Shown one piece after another: positions 7,765 to 15,858 of a stretch of DNA of 49,665 nt. Source of the DNA: Sporosarcina psychrophila (GTDB lineage: Bacteria; Bacillota; Bacilli; Bacillales_A; Planococcaceae). The notes under the pieces were generated by a model. The model saw only the letters and a program-made list of their open reading frames with translations, was not told the DNA's origin and did no database searches. The stretch is from NCBI GenBank assembly GCA_020742515.1, contig DYWT01000165.1, positions 1 to 49,665 of the forward strand, read 5' to 3'. A program made the translations under genes and the position numbers. How positions within the stretch are numbered: position 1 is the stretch's first letter; each line of letters opens with the position of its first letter.

Positions 7765-9057
7765 ATGTTTGTCGATCAGGTAAAGATTTTTGTAAAAGGT
7801 GGAGACGGCGGGGACGGTATGGTTGCGTTCCGACGTGAAAAGTATATCGCGTACGGTGGTCCTGCTGGCGGTGACGGTGGAAAAGGTGCGAACGTTGTTT
7901 TTATCGTAGATGAAGGCCTGCGGACATTGATGGACTTTCGTTATCAGCGTCACTTTAAGGCCCCGCGCGGTGAGCATGGCGGCAGTAAAAATATGCACGG
8001 CAAAAATGCAACTGATATAGTTGTCAAAGTGCCACCAGGTACGATTGTGACAGATGCGGAAGACGGTACGATCATCGCCGACCTTGTTGAGCATGGTCAG
8101 ACGGCTATCATCGCTAAAGGCGGCCGTGGAGGGCGTGGTAATAGCAGATTTGCGACACCGTCAAACCCCGCTCCTGAACTATCGGAAAAAGGTGAACCAG
8201 GTGTTGATAAAGAAATCAACTTGGAATTGAAAGTACTTGCGGATGCAGGTCTTGTCGGTTTCCCGAGTGTTGGTAAATCGACACTGTTATCTGTTGTTTC
8301 TGCTGCAAAACCGAAAATTGCGGATTATCATTTTACGACACTTGTTCCGAATCTAGGAATGGTTGAAACGGAAGATCATCGCGGTTTTGTCTTAGCAGAC
8401 CTTCCGGGATTGATTGAAGGTGCGCACGAAGGCATTGGTCTTGGGCATCAGTTCTTGCGCCATATCGAACGGACGCGCGTAATCATCCATGTAATTGATA
8501 TGTCAGGACTTGAAGGACGCGAACCATTTGAAGACTACCTTACAATCAATGAAGAATTAGAACAATACAACTTGCGTTTGACAGAACGTCCGCAAATCAT
8601 TGTTGCGAATAAAATGGACATGCCTGAATCAGAAGAGAATCTCAAAGCATTCAAGGAAAAACTGAATGACAGTAATGCACTCATCTTCCCGATTTCAGCA
8701 CTTACAAGAACAGGGCTGGACGAACTGCTTCATGCGGTTGCGGATTTACTGGAAACGACACCGGAATTCCCAATGCATGAAATAGAGGACGAAGATAAAG
8801 AGAACTCAGTTATGTACAAATATGAAGGACAAGCAGCAGAGTTTGAGGTTACACGTGAAGATGACGGGGCATTCGTGTTATCGGGCTATACAATTGAGCG
8901 TCTGTTCAAAATGACCGATTTCAACTTTGACCAATCAGTACGTAAGTTCTCAAGACAATTACGTGGCATGGGTGTAGATGATGAGCTCCGTAAACGTGGC
9001 GCGAAAGACGGAGACACAGTACGTCTTCTTGATTTCGAATTTGAATTTGTAGATTAA
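7765..9057 (+). CDS. obg: GTPase ObgE/CgtA
   Basis: This is an essential GTPase in late 50S assembly, linked in Bacillus to sporulation and the general stress response. The domain order is complete: glycine-rich Obg fold (about 1-158), G domain with G1 [10 protein letters not shown]3 [16 protein letters not shown] and G4 NKMD, and a C-terminal OCT domain (about 350-430). AGGAGG precedes the ATG. Length 430 is usual. Confidence 0.98.
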   Translation: MFVDQVKIFVKGGDGGDGMVAFRREKYIAYGGPAGGDGGKGANVVFIVDEGLRTLMDFRYQRHFKAPRGEHGGSKNMHGKNATDIVVKVPPGTIVTDAEDGTIIADLVEHGQTAIIAKGGRGGRGNSRFATPSNPAPELSEKGEPGVDKEINLELKVLADAGLVGFPSVGKSTLLSVVSAAKPKIADYHFTTLVPNLGMVETEDHRGFVLADLPGLIEGAHEGIGLGHQFLRHIERTRVIIHVIDMSGLEGREPFEDYLTINEELEQYNLRLTERPQIIVANKMDMPESEENLKAFKEKLNDSNALIFPISALTRTGLDELLHAVADLLETTPEFPMHEIEDEDKENSVMYKYEGQAAEFEVTREDDGAFVLSGYTIERLFKMTDFNFDQSVRKFSRQLRGMGVDDELRKRGAKDGDTVRLLDFEFEFVD

Positions 9058-9068
9058 TTAGTCGGGAT

Positions 9069-9096
9069 GAATTACTAAAAACGAATTACTAAAAAC
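9069..9096 (+). repeat. Perfect 14-bp tandem duplication
   Basis: GAATTACTAAAAAC occurs twice head to tail (9069-9082 and 9083-9096) in the obg-pheB gap. It is probably a slippage duplication with no evident function. Confidence 0.8.
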
Positions 9097-9131
9097 GATT
9101 ACAAAAGGGACGCACGAAAGGGGGATATCCT

Positions 9132-9587
9132 ATGAAACAGTTGGGGGAAGGTCAGTTTTATCTTGTAAGGGAAGACGTACTGACAGAATCGATGCTGAAA
9201 ATGTTAGAAGCGAAAAGGCTTTTGGCCAGCGGAGAGGAATCGACGATACAAGATGCCACGAAAAGGGTAGGACTATCCCGTAGTGCATTTTATAAGTACC
9301 GTGATACTGTTTATCCGTTCGAATCAATTGCGCGCGAGCGTATCCTTACGATTTTCATTCAGCTTGAAGATCGTAAAGGATCACTTGCGACGTTGTTGCA
9401 GATTATCTCAGAGTCGAAATGTAATGTCTTGACAATTCACCAGACGATTCCTGTTCAGGCACGAGCGAATATTACACTCTCACTTGACGTGACAGAAATG
9501 ATCATAAAAATGGAAGAGTTCCTGCAACGGTTGAAAGCACCTGACTTTGTCGATTCAGTTGTCTTAATCAGTTCAGGTGCACTCTGA
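9132..9587 (+). CDS. pheB: ACT domain-containing protein PheB (UPF0735)
   Basis: The protein has 151 residues: a helix-turn-helix-like N-terminal segment (IQDATKRVGLSRSAFYKYRD) and a C-terminal ACT domain (from about residue 70, beginning FIQLEDRKGSLATLLQIIS). It is conserved next to pheA in Bacillales. Its biochemical role is not settled; an amino-acid-responsive regulatory role is inferred from the ACT domain. AAAGGGGG precedes the ATG. The 74-bp gap from obg contains the 14-bp tandem duplication. Confidence 0.92.
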   Translation: MKQLGEGQFYLVREDVLTESMLKMLEAKRLLASGEESTIQDATKRVGLSRSAFYKYRDTVYPFESIARERILTIFIQLEDRKGSLATLLQIISESKCNVLTIHQTIPVQARANITLSLDVTEMIIKMEEFLQRLKAPDFVDSVVLISSGAL

Positions 9588-9602
9588 CGGGAGGATTTTA
9601 GT

Positions 9603-10493
9603 ATGGGAAACGGAAAGTATACGCCTACTATCGCTTATTTGGGACCAGAGGCATCATTTACGCATGTTGCAGCAAGTACTCTTTTTGGAACTTCGGGATT
9701 GATACCCCAACCTACGATACCCGATTGTATTGAAGCTGTTGTTGAAGGGCGTGTTGCCTATGCAATTGTCCCCCTCGAAAATGCATTAGAAGGTTCCGTA
9801 CCGATGACCATCGATTACCTGTTTCACGGAACGGATTTGTTCATCAATGCTGAAATCTCAATCCCGATCGAACAGCATCTTATGGTCAATAAAAAACAAG
9901 AACCTTTTATGGCTGAAATTGAATCCATCAATTCCCATCCACATGCGCTTGCCCAGTGCCATAAATATTTGCAGTACCATTACCGCCGTGTCCCGCTTAT
10001 CCAGACAACTTCCACGGCGGCTGCTGCTAAATACATTTCTGAAAACCCAGATGTGAAGATTGCGGCGATCGGAAACAAGTTGGCGGCTGAAAAATATGGT
10101 TTACATATCGCAGAAGAGAATATTCACGATTTTCATTTTAACCATACACGGTTCGTCGTTTTGTCTCTGCGAAAAGAAAGTTTAAAAATAACTGGTCATT
10201 CCGCAAAACTGAAAACGACATTAATGGTAAAGCTACCAGAAGATGATCGTTCAGGTGTATTGCATCAGGTTTTATCCGTTTTTGCATGGCGTCGACTCAA
10301 TTTGAGTAAAATTGAATCAAGACCCTTGAAAACAGGTCTAGGAAATTATTTCTTCATTATCGATGTCATGGAATCGGATGAACATCCCATGATGAAAGGT
10401 GCGCTAGAAGAACTCACCGCGCTTAATTGTACTGCTCGTTCATTCGGTTCTTATTTTACATATAATGAACTACCATCACGTCATTCAAAATGA
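9603..10493 (+). CDS. pheA: Prephenate dehydratase
   Basis: This enzyme converts prephenate to phenylpyruvate in phenylalanine synthesis. The N-terminal dehydratase domain (about 1-185) begins IAYLGPEASFTHVAA and includes the conserved TTSTAAAAKYISE; the C-terminal ACT domain (about 200-285) carries the phenylalanine-binding ESRPLKTGLGNYFFIID motif, so feedback inhibition is expected. Length 296. There is no chorismate mutase fusion, as usual for Bacilli. The terminator stem begins inside the last codons. Confidence 0.96.
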   Translation: MGNGKYTPTIAYLGPEASFTHVAASTLFGTSGLIPQPTIPDCIEAVVEGRVAYAIVPLENALEGSVPMTIDYLFHGTDLFINAEISIPIEQHLMVNKKQEPFMAEIESINSHPHALAQCHKYLQYHYRRVPLIQTTSTAAAAKYISENPDVKIAAIGNKLAAEKYGLHIAEENIHDFHFNHTRFVVLSLRKESLKITGHSAKLKTTLMVKLPEDDRSGVLHQVLSVFAWRRLNLSKIESRPLKTGLGNYFFIIDVMESDEHPMMKGALEELTALNCTARSFGSYFTYNELPSRHSK

Positions 10494-10508
10494 CAGTGAT
10501 GGTTTTTT
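10473..10508 (+). terminator. Terminator overlapping the pheA 3' end
   Basis: CCATCACGTCATT pairs with the region ending GTGATGG and is followed by TTTTTT. The left arm encodes the last residues of PheA. Confidence 0.85.
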
Positions 10509-10621
10509 AATGAGGAAAATCCGCATTCCCTTTTCTTTAGAATAAATTACCCACTTTCGCATATACATGGCAAGAGAGGACATCACGTTCAAAATGAGCG
10601 TCACACAGACGGGCGTCCGTT

Positions 10622-10629
10622 CATACGAT
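10622..10629 (+). promoter_or_regulatory. Candidate sporulation-sigma -10 box before safA
   Basis: CATACGAT resembles the -10 of mother-cell SigE or SigK promoters, and an AC-containing -35 candidate lies about 17 bases upstream. B. subtilis safA is transcribed by both sigma factors. Only the -10 is convincing here. Confidence 0.3.
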
Positions 10630-10656
10630 GGATTGACGGAAGGGGGAAATTTTTAA

Positions 10657-11781
10657 GTGGAAGTCCATATTGTTGTAAAAGGGGATACGCTATGGAAGAT
10701 TGCGCGTCAATACGGTATCCCGTTTGATGATTTAAAGCGGGTGAATGCGCATCTTGCCAATCCAGATTACATCGTGCCTGGAATGAAAATTTTCTTGCCG
10801 AAAAAACAGCACAATGCCGAGCATCCTAGAACGAAAGAACCTGTTAAGCATCCTGAAAAAGGGAAGGGACCGGTGACTCCGCCTCCTCAAAAAGGTACAA
10901 AACCGTCACCGCCAGTACCAACGCCTAAACCGACACCAACACCTAAGCCAACGCCGCCAATACCATTGCCGCCAATGCCGAAACCAATACCGCCAACGAC
11001 AAAACCAACGCCACCAAAACCAACGCCAGCACCGCCAAGACCAGCACCTCCAACAGTGCCTGCACCAGCACCACCGCCAGCACCAATGCCAGTGCCACCG
11101 CAGATGCCTGCTCCAATGCCAATGCCAATGCCATTGCCGATGCATCCGCCGACACAAACATTTACTCATCCGATGATAGGTATCCCATGCGGATGGATGC
11201 CGATTTTTGACGCAGATTGTTTTCCGTTCATGCATTCGGGGCAAATTCAAGCAATGCCAAGGCCGGAAACGCCAATGCACCATGCTCCTTTACCATCAAC
11301 ACAATGTGAACCAGAATCTCCCATCTTCTCTAGCCAGGGTCCTGCAACAGTTCCATTAGAAATACCTATGGTGGAAGGTTGGCAATTGCTAGAGTCACCT
11401 GATTTTATGTTTGAAGATACTACTGAAATTGTTAGGCAGCCGCCTGCCGAGTATACACCCGATTTAATGTTTGAAGAGTCGCCTGAATTTGACCTGCAAC
11501 CATCTGCACCTTGTCCACCCGGGCAGGGCTACGTACCGCAGGCAATATCACCAGCCATGCAAGGTCAATGGAATCCTGCACAATTCGGTAGTCCTGCAAT
11601 GTCGCACTCAGGCTGCGGATGTGGTTGCGATGGGCAACAACACCATCCCTACCACCAGCAACAGATGATGGTTCCGATTTTTTATGGTCATCCATGTAAT
11701 TGTCCTTCATGTATGCAACAGGCAACTCCGTATTCAGGAATGCCTCCTTACCAAGGATCCAACTGGTTCGGGGCGTATTGA
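10657..11781 (+). CDS. safA: SafA-like spore coat morphogenetic protein (LysM)
   Basis: One LysM domain (about residues 3-47, VVKGDTLWKIARQYGIPFDDLKR) is followed by a long proline-rich linker (about 60-165) of PTPKP, PPKPTP and PMPMP units, then a Pro/Met/Gln-rich C-terminal half. That half has two related motifs (PDFMFEDTTE and PDLMFEESPE) and Cys/His-rich stretches (GCGCGCDGQQHHPYHQQQ, then HPCNCPSCMQQ). B. subtilis SafA binds the cortex through LysM and recruits inner-coat proteins. The start is GTG 10657 behind GAAGGGGG. Length 374 compares with 387 in B. subtilis. Name rests on architecture and synteny with yebC. Confidence 0.85.
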   Translation: MEVHIVVKGDTLWKIARQYGIPFDDLKRVNAHLANPDYIVPGMKIFLPKKQHNAEHPRTKEPVKHPEKGKGPVTPPPQKGTKPSPPVPTPKPTPTPKPTPPIPLPPMPKPIPPTTKPTPPKPTPAPPRPAPPTVPAPAPPPAPMPVPPQMPAPMPMPMPLPMHPPTQTFTHPMIGIPCGWMPIFDADCFPFMHSGQIQAMPRPETPMHHAPLPSTQCEPESPIFSSQGPATVPLEIPMVEGWQLLESPDFMFEDTTEIVRQPPAEYTPDLMFEESPEFDLQPSAPCPPGQGYVPQAISPAMQGQWNPAQFGSPAMSHSGCGCGCDGQQHHPYHQQQMMVPIFYGHPCNCPSCMQQATPYSGMPPYQGSNWFGAY

Positions 11782-11788
11782 CCGGCAT

Positions 11789-12658
11789 ATGGCGCTGGAC
11801 GGGAAATTAGAAAAAATAAAAGATAACGTATGGAAGTTAGAAAAAGATGGCAAGCGCTTTTCAGTAAAGCGATACCATTCGAATTCCACCGCAATGAAAG
11901 TACAACGTGTACATGATGCACTTCATTCTGTTTCTTTTCCACATATTGTAGAGGTAGTTTCTCAAGAAAATCATCTGACATTTGTCCAGCCATGGTTGGA
12001 TGGTGCGAAAGCGGTCAACTTCAAAAAAAGGGCAGATCGGACGGATTCACTTGCTGCCCTTCATGCACTTCATGAAACAAAAGCACAACTCGACTGGCAC
12101 GCTTCACCCTATTTGCATTCATATCCTCTTATCGCGAAATGGGAAGACCGGATTAGCCGTTTTCGCGAAATTAGCGGTGCATGTGAGGCGTATATCGAAA
12201 AAGGCCTTGTCGATGAAATCTTGTTTTATGCTTTGAACGCGATTAGCGCAGTGAAGAAAACGTATAAAGACAATCTGAATGGTACATTGCTCCACGGGGA
12301 TGTCGTCCATCATAATATCTTGCGTGATGTAGATGGCATCATCCGCTTCATTGATTTTGATCTGGCGAGTACAGGACCCGCGGGCACTGAAATTGCGCTC
12401 TGGATTCATCGGGTGCTACCGCAAATCGAGTATGACATCGATTTTCTGTTTGATGAACAGCCATCATTGCGGAGTTTGGATTATGCTTCCAAGACACTCC
12501 TTCTATTTCCGAATGAAATGCTACGTGAATGGCTTCATCTCTTCACTCTGTCACCATCAGCAAGGGAGAGACATGCGAAGCAACTGGTCCCCTTTACCGA
12601 GTCCGCACTCTCACATTGGCCGAAATTATGGTATGATGTAGAACGGATCAACACATAG
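11789..12658 (+). CDS. Phosphotransferase-family kinase (APH/CotS-like), next to safA
   Basis: The 289-residue protein has a protein-kinase-like fold of the aminoglycoside/choline kinase group: an N-terminal lobe with VWKLEKDGKRFSVKRYHS, hinge FVQPWLDG, catalytic loop LLHGDVVHHNIL (Asp and Asn conserved) and metal-binding IRFIDFD. Catalytic residues look intact. It starts seven bases after the safA stop and is followed by yebC. Spore-coat kinases of this fold (CotS, YutH, YsxE types) are known in Bacillus, so a coat-related role is plausible but inferred from the neighbour only. The substrate cannot be read from the sequence, and an antibiotic-resistance role is unlikely in this context. The ribosome-binding site is weak, suggesting coupling to safA. 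Confidence 0.8.
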   Translation: MALDGKLEKIKDNVWKLEKDGKRFSVKRYHSNSTAMKVQRVHDALHSVSFPHIVEVVSQENHLTFVQPWLDGAKAVNFKKRADRTDSLAALHALHETKAQLDWHASPYLHSYPLIAKWEDRISRFREISGACEAYIEKGLVDEILFYALNAISAVKKTYKDNLNGTLLHGDVVHHNILRDVDGIIRFIDFDLASTGPAGTEIALWIHRVLPQIEYDIDFLFDEQPSLRSLDYASKTLLLFPNEMLREWLHLFTLSPSARERHAKQLVPFTESALSHWPKLWYDVERINT

Positions 12659-12669
12659 GGGGTAAGGTC

Positions 12670-13398
12670 ATGGCAGGGCATTCGAAGTGGAAGAATATAC
12701 AAAATCGCAAAGGTGCACAAGATGCAAAACGCGGGAAGGTATTCCAGAAGATGTCGAAAGAAATTTTTGTAGCCGCAAAATCGGGCGGACCTGATGCGGA
12801 CTCGAACGCATCACTACGTCTAGCAATTGAAAAAGCAAAAGGCGTTAATGTGCCAAATGATGTCATTAAGCGTGCAGTCGATAAAGCGACAGGCGCGGGG
12901 GCAGATGAAAACTATGAGGAAGTAATCTATGAAGGATATGGTCCTGGCGGAGTAGCTGTTCTTGTTTACTGCTTAACAGAAAATCGTAACCGGACAGCTC
13001 CGAATGTGCGTGTCGCATTTAGTAAAAATGGCGGCAACCTCGGAGAAAGTGGTTCGGTGGTCTATATGTTTGACCGGAAGGGACGTCTATTCATTGAACG
13101 GACGGACAGGACAGATGAAGATGCAGTAATGATGGCGGCACTTGAAGCGGGCGCTGATGATATCGAGTCGACAGAAGAAGGCTTTGAAATTGTCACGCAG
13201 CCATCGGACTTTTTAATGGTAAAAGAAGCGCTTGAAAATGAAGGAATCGATTTTATTTCCGCGGAGATTGAGATGATTCCTTCAATGTATAGTGCTCTAA
13301 GCAAAGAGGATGAAGAGCAGTTTGAAAAGATGCTTGAAGTACTTGAAGATGATGAAGACGTGCAAGACATCTATCATAATGCAGAAGAACGGGATTAA
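12670..13398 (+). CDS. yebC: YebC/PmpR-family (TACO1-like) protein
   Basis: The N-terminus MAGHSKWKNIQNRKGAQDAKRGK and the later GYGPGGVAVLVYCLTENRNRTAPNVR are diagnostic of the YebC/TACO1 family. Members have been described as DNA-binding regulators and more recently as ribosome-associated factors that help translate proline-rich stretches. It is interesting here because the upstream safA product has a very proline-rich linker, but that link is only suggestive. Length 242, strong GGGGGTAAGG ribosome-binding site. Confidence 0.96.
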   Translation: MAGHSKWKNIQNRKGAQDAKRGKVFQKMSKEIFVAAKSGGPDADSNASLRLAIEKAKGVNVPNDVIKRAVDKATGAGADENYEEVIYEGYGPGGVAVLVYCLTENRNRTAPNVRVAFSKNGGNLGESGSVVYMFDRKGRLFIERTDRTDEDAVMMAALEAGADDIESTEEGFEIVTQPSDFLMVKEALENEGIDFISAEIEMIPSMYSALSKEDEEQFEKMLEVLEDDEDVQDIYHNAEERD

Positions 13399-13492
13399 AT
13401 TTTGTGGAATAATTGTAAAGGGAAACTTTAATCAGTAGGTTTTTCGTTGCATAGACGTTTGTCTGCCCGTTAATTTGGGGTAAAGTTAGATT

Positions 13493-13534
13493 ATCCATCC
13501 ACTAGTTAAGAATGGTGGATGGATATTTATTTTG
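13493..13534 (+). terminator. Stem-loop terminator after yebC
   Basis: ATCCATCCAC (13493-13502) pairs perfectly except at one end with GGTGGATGGAT (13514-13524), followed by the T-rich stretch ATTTATTTTG. Confidence 0.65.
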
Positions 13535-13613
13535 TTAAGGAAAACTATATACATATAGCTTCGCGAAAACGTGTTCACTTCAAAAAGGTGTTTACGCATA
13601 TCTAAAGAGCATT

Positions 13614-14876
13614 ATGAACGTCATGGGAAGGAAGTTTAGATTGATTGAAACCATACTTTTAAATTTCATATTTTTACTTTTTCCAGTGTTGACAACTGTG
13701 ATTTTCTTTGAAAATAAGGTAACCAATTTCAACAAATATCTCATTATGTTACTTTCGGCTGTGTCGCTTGTTCTCTGCATGGCTTTCCCGATTAAATTGG
13801 AATTGGGATTTATAATTGATTTAAGATTTATTCCTTTTATAATCGTGGCTCTTTTTGGTGGATACAAAATGGTATTTCCCCTTTACATTGTTCTAAATAG
13901 TTACCGGTTTTTTATTGGTGGGGAAGGGATTTATCATTCGCTCATTTTCTCAACTGTTATTTTTATTTTAATTCCTTTATTGAGCAGTAAGTTTATCCAA
14001 CAAAAAGCGAATGCGAGAATTTTATATGCAATCGGTGCCAGTATTTTCACAATGACACTTTACTTTTTCCTTTTGAGCTTTAATTATCAAACATTAACTA
14101 GTGAGTTCTGGACATTGACATTCCTTACTTTAGCCATAAATATAATCGTAGTTTTTATTATTATGTCTTTAATCGAGAAGATTATTGCCAATATGAAAAC
14201 GCGTGAAATGTATTTGCGATCGGAAAGACTGAAAGATATCAGTGATTTATCTGCAAGTATTGCACATGAAATTAGAAATCCGCTAACCGTCACCAGTGGA
14301 TTTCTACAGCTTTTAAACGATTCGAAAACGATTAGTTCTAGTGAGAAAATATATATTGAATTCTCGTTGAAAGAATTAAAACGGGCAGAAAAGATTGTCA
14401 GTGATTTTCTGGCTTTCTCCAAACCCCAAAGTGAAACTATGGTTTACTCCAATTTTAAAAAAGAAGTTGAATATGTAGAAAACATCATGAGGCCTTATGC
14501 GAAGATGAATCAGGTTGACATACAAGTCAGTTTTACAAATTCTTTGAAGAAAAGATATGATGAAAATCAGGTGCAGCAATGTCTTATCAATCTGTTTAAG
14601 AATGGAATTGAAGCGATGAAGGAAAAAGGGGGCACCCTTTATGTAGATGTTTCGGAACAAAAGAATGCGATCTCAATAAAAATCAAAGACAATGGCATTG
14701 GGATGACAAGTGAAGAAATGACGCAACTGGGAAAGCCTTATTACTCCACCAAAAAAGGGGGGACAGGCCTTGGTATGCTTATGGTTTATAGTACAATCAG
14801 GAATGTTAAAGGAGAGGTTAATGTGGAAAGTACAGTAGGAAAAGGAACAACTTTTCTGATTTCCATACCTGTCTAA
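13614..14876 (+). CDS. Membrane sensor histidine kinase (KinB-like; 5TM-LYT type)
   Basis: The 420-residue protein has about six hydrophobic segments in the first 190 residues, resembling the 5TM receptor of LytS/KinB-type kinases (PIKLELGFIIDLRFIPFIIVALFGG). A HisKA domain follows with phospho-acceptor H218 in SASIAHEIRNPLTVTSGF, then a HATPase domain with N box LINLFKNGIEAM, G1 DNGIGMT and G2 GTGLGM. There is no partner response regulator next to it, as with the orphan sporulation kinases that feed Spo0F, so an input to the phosphorelay is plausible. The ribosome-binding site is poor, and ATG 13614 or 13623 could be used. Its codon use looks more AT-rich than its neighbours. It sits between yebC and ruvA with its own terminator. 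Confidence 0.85.
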   Translation: MNVMGRKFRLIETILLNFIFLLFPVLTTVIFFENKVTNFNKYLIMLLSAVSLVLCMAFPIKLELGFIIDLRFIPFIIVALFGGYKMVFPLYIVLNSYRFFIGGEGIYHSLIFSTVIFILIPLLSSKFIQQKANARILYAIGASIFTMTLYFFLLSFNYQTLTSEFWTLTFLTLAINIIVVFIIMSLIEKIIANMKTREMYLRSERLKDISDLSASIAHEIRNPLTVTSGFLQLLNDSKTISSSEKIYIEFSLKELKRAEKIVSDFLAFSKPQSETMVYSNFKKEVEYVENIMRPYAKMNQVDIQVSFTNSLKKRYDENQVQQCLINLFKNGIEAMKEKGGTLYVDVSEQKNAISIKIKDNGIGMTSEEMTQLGKPYYSTKKGGTGLGMLMVYSTIRNVKGEVNVESTVGKGTTFLISIPV

Positions 14877-15026
14877 CGTCATTGAAATCTGATAGCGTAG
14901 TTGCTATGATATATGCAGTAATAGCCAAAGCATAAAACCCGGGACTTTCCTGACGGAGTTGTCTGCTAGGCCGATAAATAGCAATCGAACGGCAAACCAT
15001 TGTCCATAAAGTGATTGAATGAACAG

Positions 15027-15058
15027 TGGCCGCTCTTAAAGCGGCCATTTTTTCTTTT
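15027..15058 (+). terminator. Terminator before ruvA
   Basis: TGGCCGCT-CTTAA-AGCGGCCA followed by TTTTTTCTTTT. It probably ends the histidine kinase transcript; the intervening 14880-15020 shows no gene. Confidence 0.93.
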
Positions 15059-15096
15059 GCAGGTAACTGTCGTTGGAGGTAGAAAGTGCGTTCGTA

Positions 15097-15105
15097 TGGT
15101 ATAAT
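15097..15105 (+). promoter_or_regulatory. Extended -10 promoter of ruvA
   Basis: TGGTATAAT is a perfect extended -10 box, 30 bases before the ruvA start. The -35 region is weak, as is common for extended -10 promoters. Confidence 0.6.
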
Positions 15106-15134
15106 CGGTTCTATATATAGGGGGAGAGAGTATC

Positions 15135-15740
15135 GTGTACGACTACATAAAAGGACAAGTCACTCGCGTGACGCCTGAACACATCACGCTTGAACAAGGT
15201 GGGATTGGCTGGCTCATTATGACGCCAAATCCATATGCATTTCATAAGACAGAAGACATTCAACAAGTGTTCACATATCTGCATGTTCGCGAAGATATTC
15301 AGCTGCTTCTCGGATTCACCTCGCTTGAACAGCGAGAACTATTCAAAAAGCTGATTACAGTTTCTGGAATCGGTCCGAAAGGTGCTTTGGCTATACTCGC
15401 CAGCGGTGTCCCTTCCCAAGTGATTGGAGCAATCGAACGAGAGGATGAAACGTTTCTTGTTCAATTTCCTGGTGTTGGGAAGAAGACAGCACGTCAGATG
15501 ATTCTCGATTTGAAAGGGAAATTGTATGATTTATTTAATGCAATGGACATGCCGGATGAGGATGTCACGCTGCTGACAATGGCGGAAAATGGTGCACTGG
15601 ATGAAGCAATTCTGGCACTCGAAGCACTTGGGTACTCACAGCGCGAGCTGACAAAAGTAAAACCAAAATTAGAAAAAGAAGAACATGATACAGAAGGGTA
15701 CATGAAAATGGCACTTCGGTTATTATTGAAACAGGGTTAA
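15135..15740 (+). CDS. ruvA: Holliday junction DNA helicase RuvA
   Basis: RuvA binds Holliday junctions and loads the RuvB motor. The 201-residue protein starts MYDYIKGQVTRV and shows the two helix-hairpin-helix motifs (SGIGPKGALAIL and PGVGKKTARQMI), then a flexible linker and the C-terminal RuvB-binding helices. GTG 15135 is the start, behind GGGGGAGAG. The gap to ruvB is 118 bp, longer than usual, because an inverted-repeat element sits in it. Confidence 0.97.
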   Translation: MYDYIKGQVTRVTPEHITLEQGGIGWLIMTPNPYAFHKTEDIQQVFTYLHVREDIQLLLGFTSLEQRELFKKLITVSGIGPKGALAILASGVPSQVIGAIEREDETFLVQFPGVGKKTARQMILDLKGKLYDLFNAMDMPDEDVTLLTMAENGALDEAILALEALGYSQRELTKVKPKLEKEEHDTEGYMKMALRLLLKQG

Positions 15741-15743
15741 TTG

Positions 15744-15833
15744 TATATATAAATTGAAGTACTGAATCTTGTACATAAACTGATCGTAGGCGCTGAAGCG
15801 GATTTGAAAGGAATCTTTATTTCAATATATATA
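15744..15833. repeat. About 90-bp terminal-inverted-repeat element, copy A (between ruvA and ruvB)
   Basis: The left end TATATATAAATTGAA and right end TTCAATATATATA are inverted repeats. The interior shares GAAT...AAACTGATCGTAGGCGC with the element at 46310. The size and end sequences match the copy at 36681-36771. No coding potential. It looks like a miniature non-autonomous element inserted within the ruvAB operon; when transcribed it would form a hairpin. Confidence 0.65.
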
Positions 15834-15858
15834 GCAACGGCAGGAAGGGGGGCAGACG

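Noticed and set aside
9069..9096. Operator built from two tandem 14-bp repeats before pheB
   Set aside because: The perfect, adjacent and AT-rich duplication is better explained by recent slippage; no palindrome or promoter is associated with it.
10910..11150. CRISPR-like direct repeats
   Set aside because: The repeats are short CCAACGCC/CCAATGCCA codon repeats in frame with the proline-rich SafA linker, without spacer structure.
10906..11283. Long reverse-strand open frames rich in Trp/Arg or Ala/Leu opposite safA
   Set aside because: They are the antisense of the repetitive proline codons of SafA, have low-complexity composition and no ribosome-binding site.
11789..12658. Aminoglycoside-resistance gene
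   Set aside because: The fold is shared, but the gene is coupled to safA in a core region with no mobile or resistance context, and there is no specific resistance-enzyme signature.
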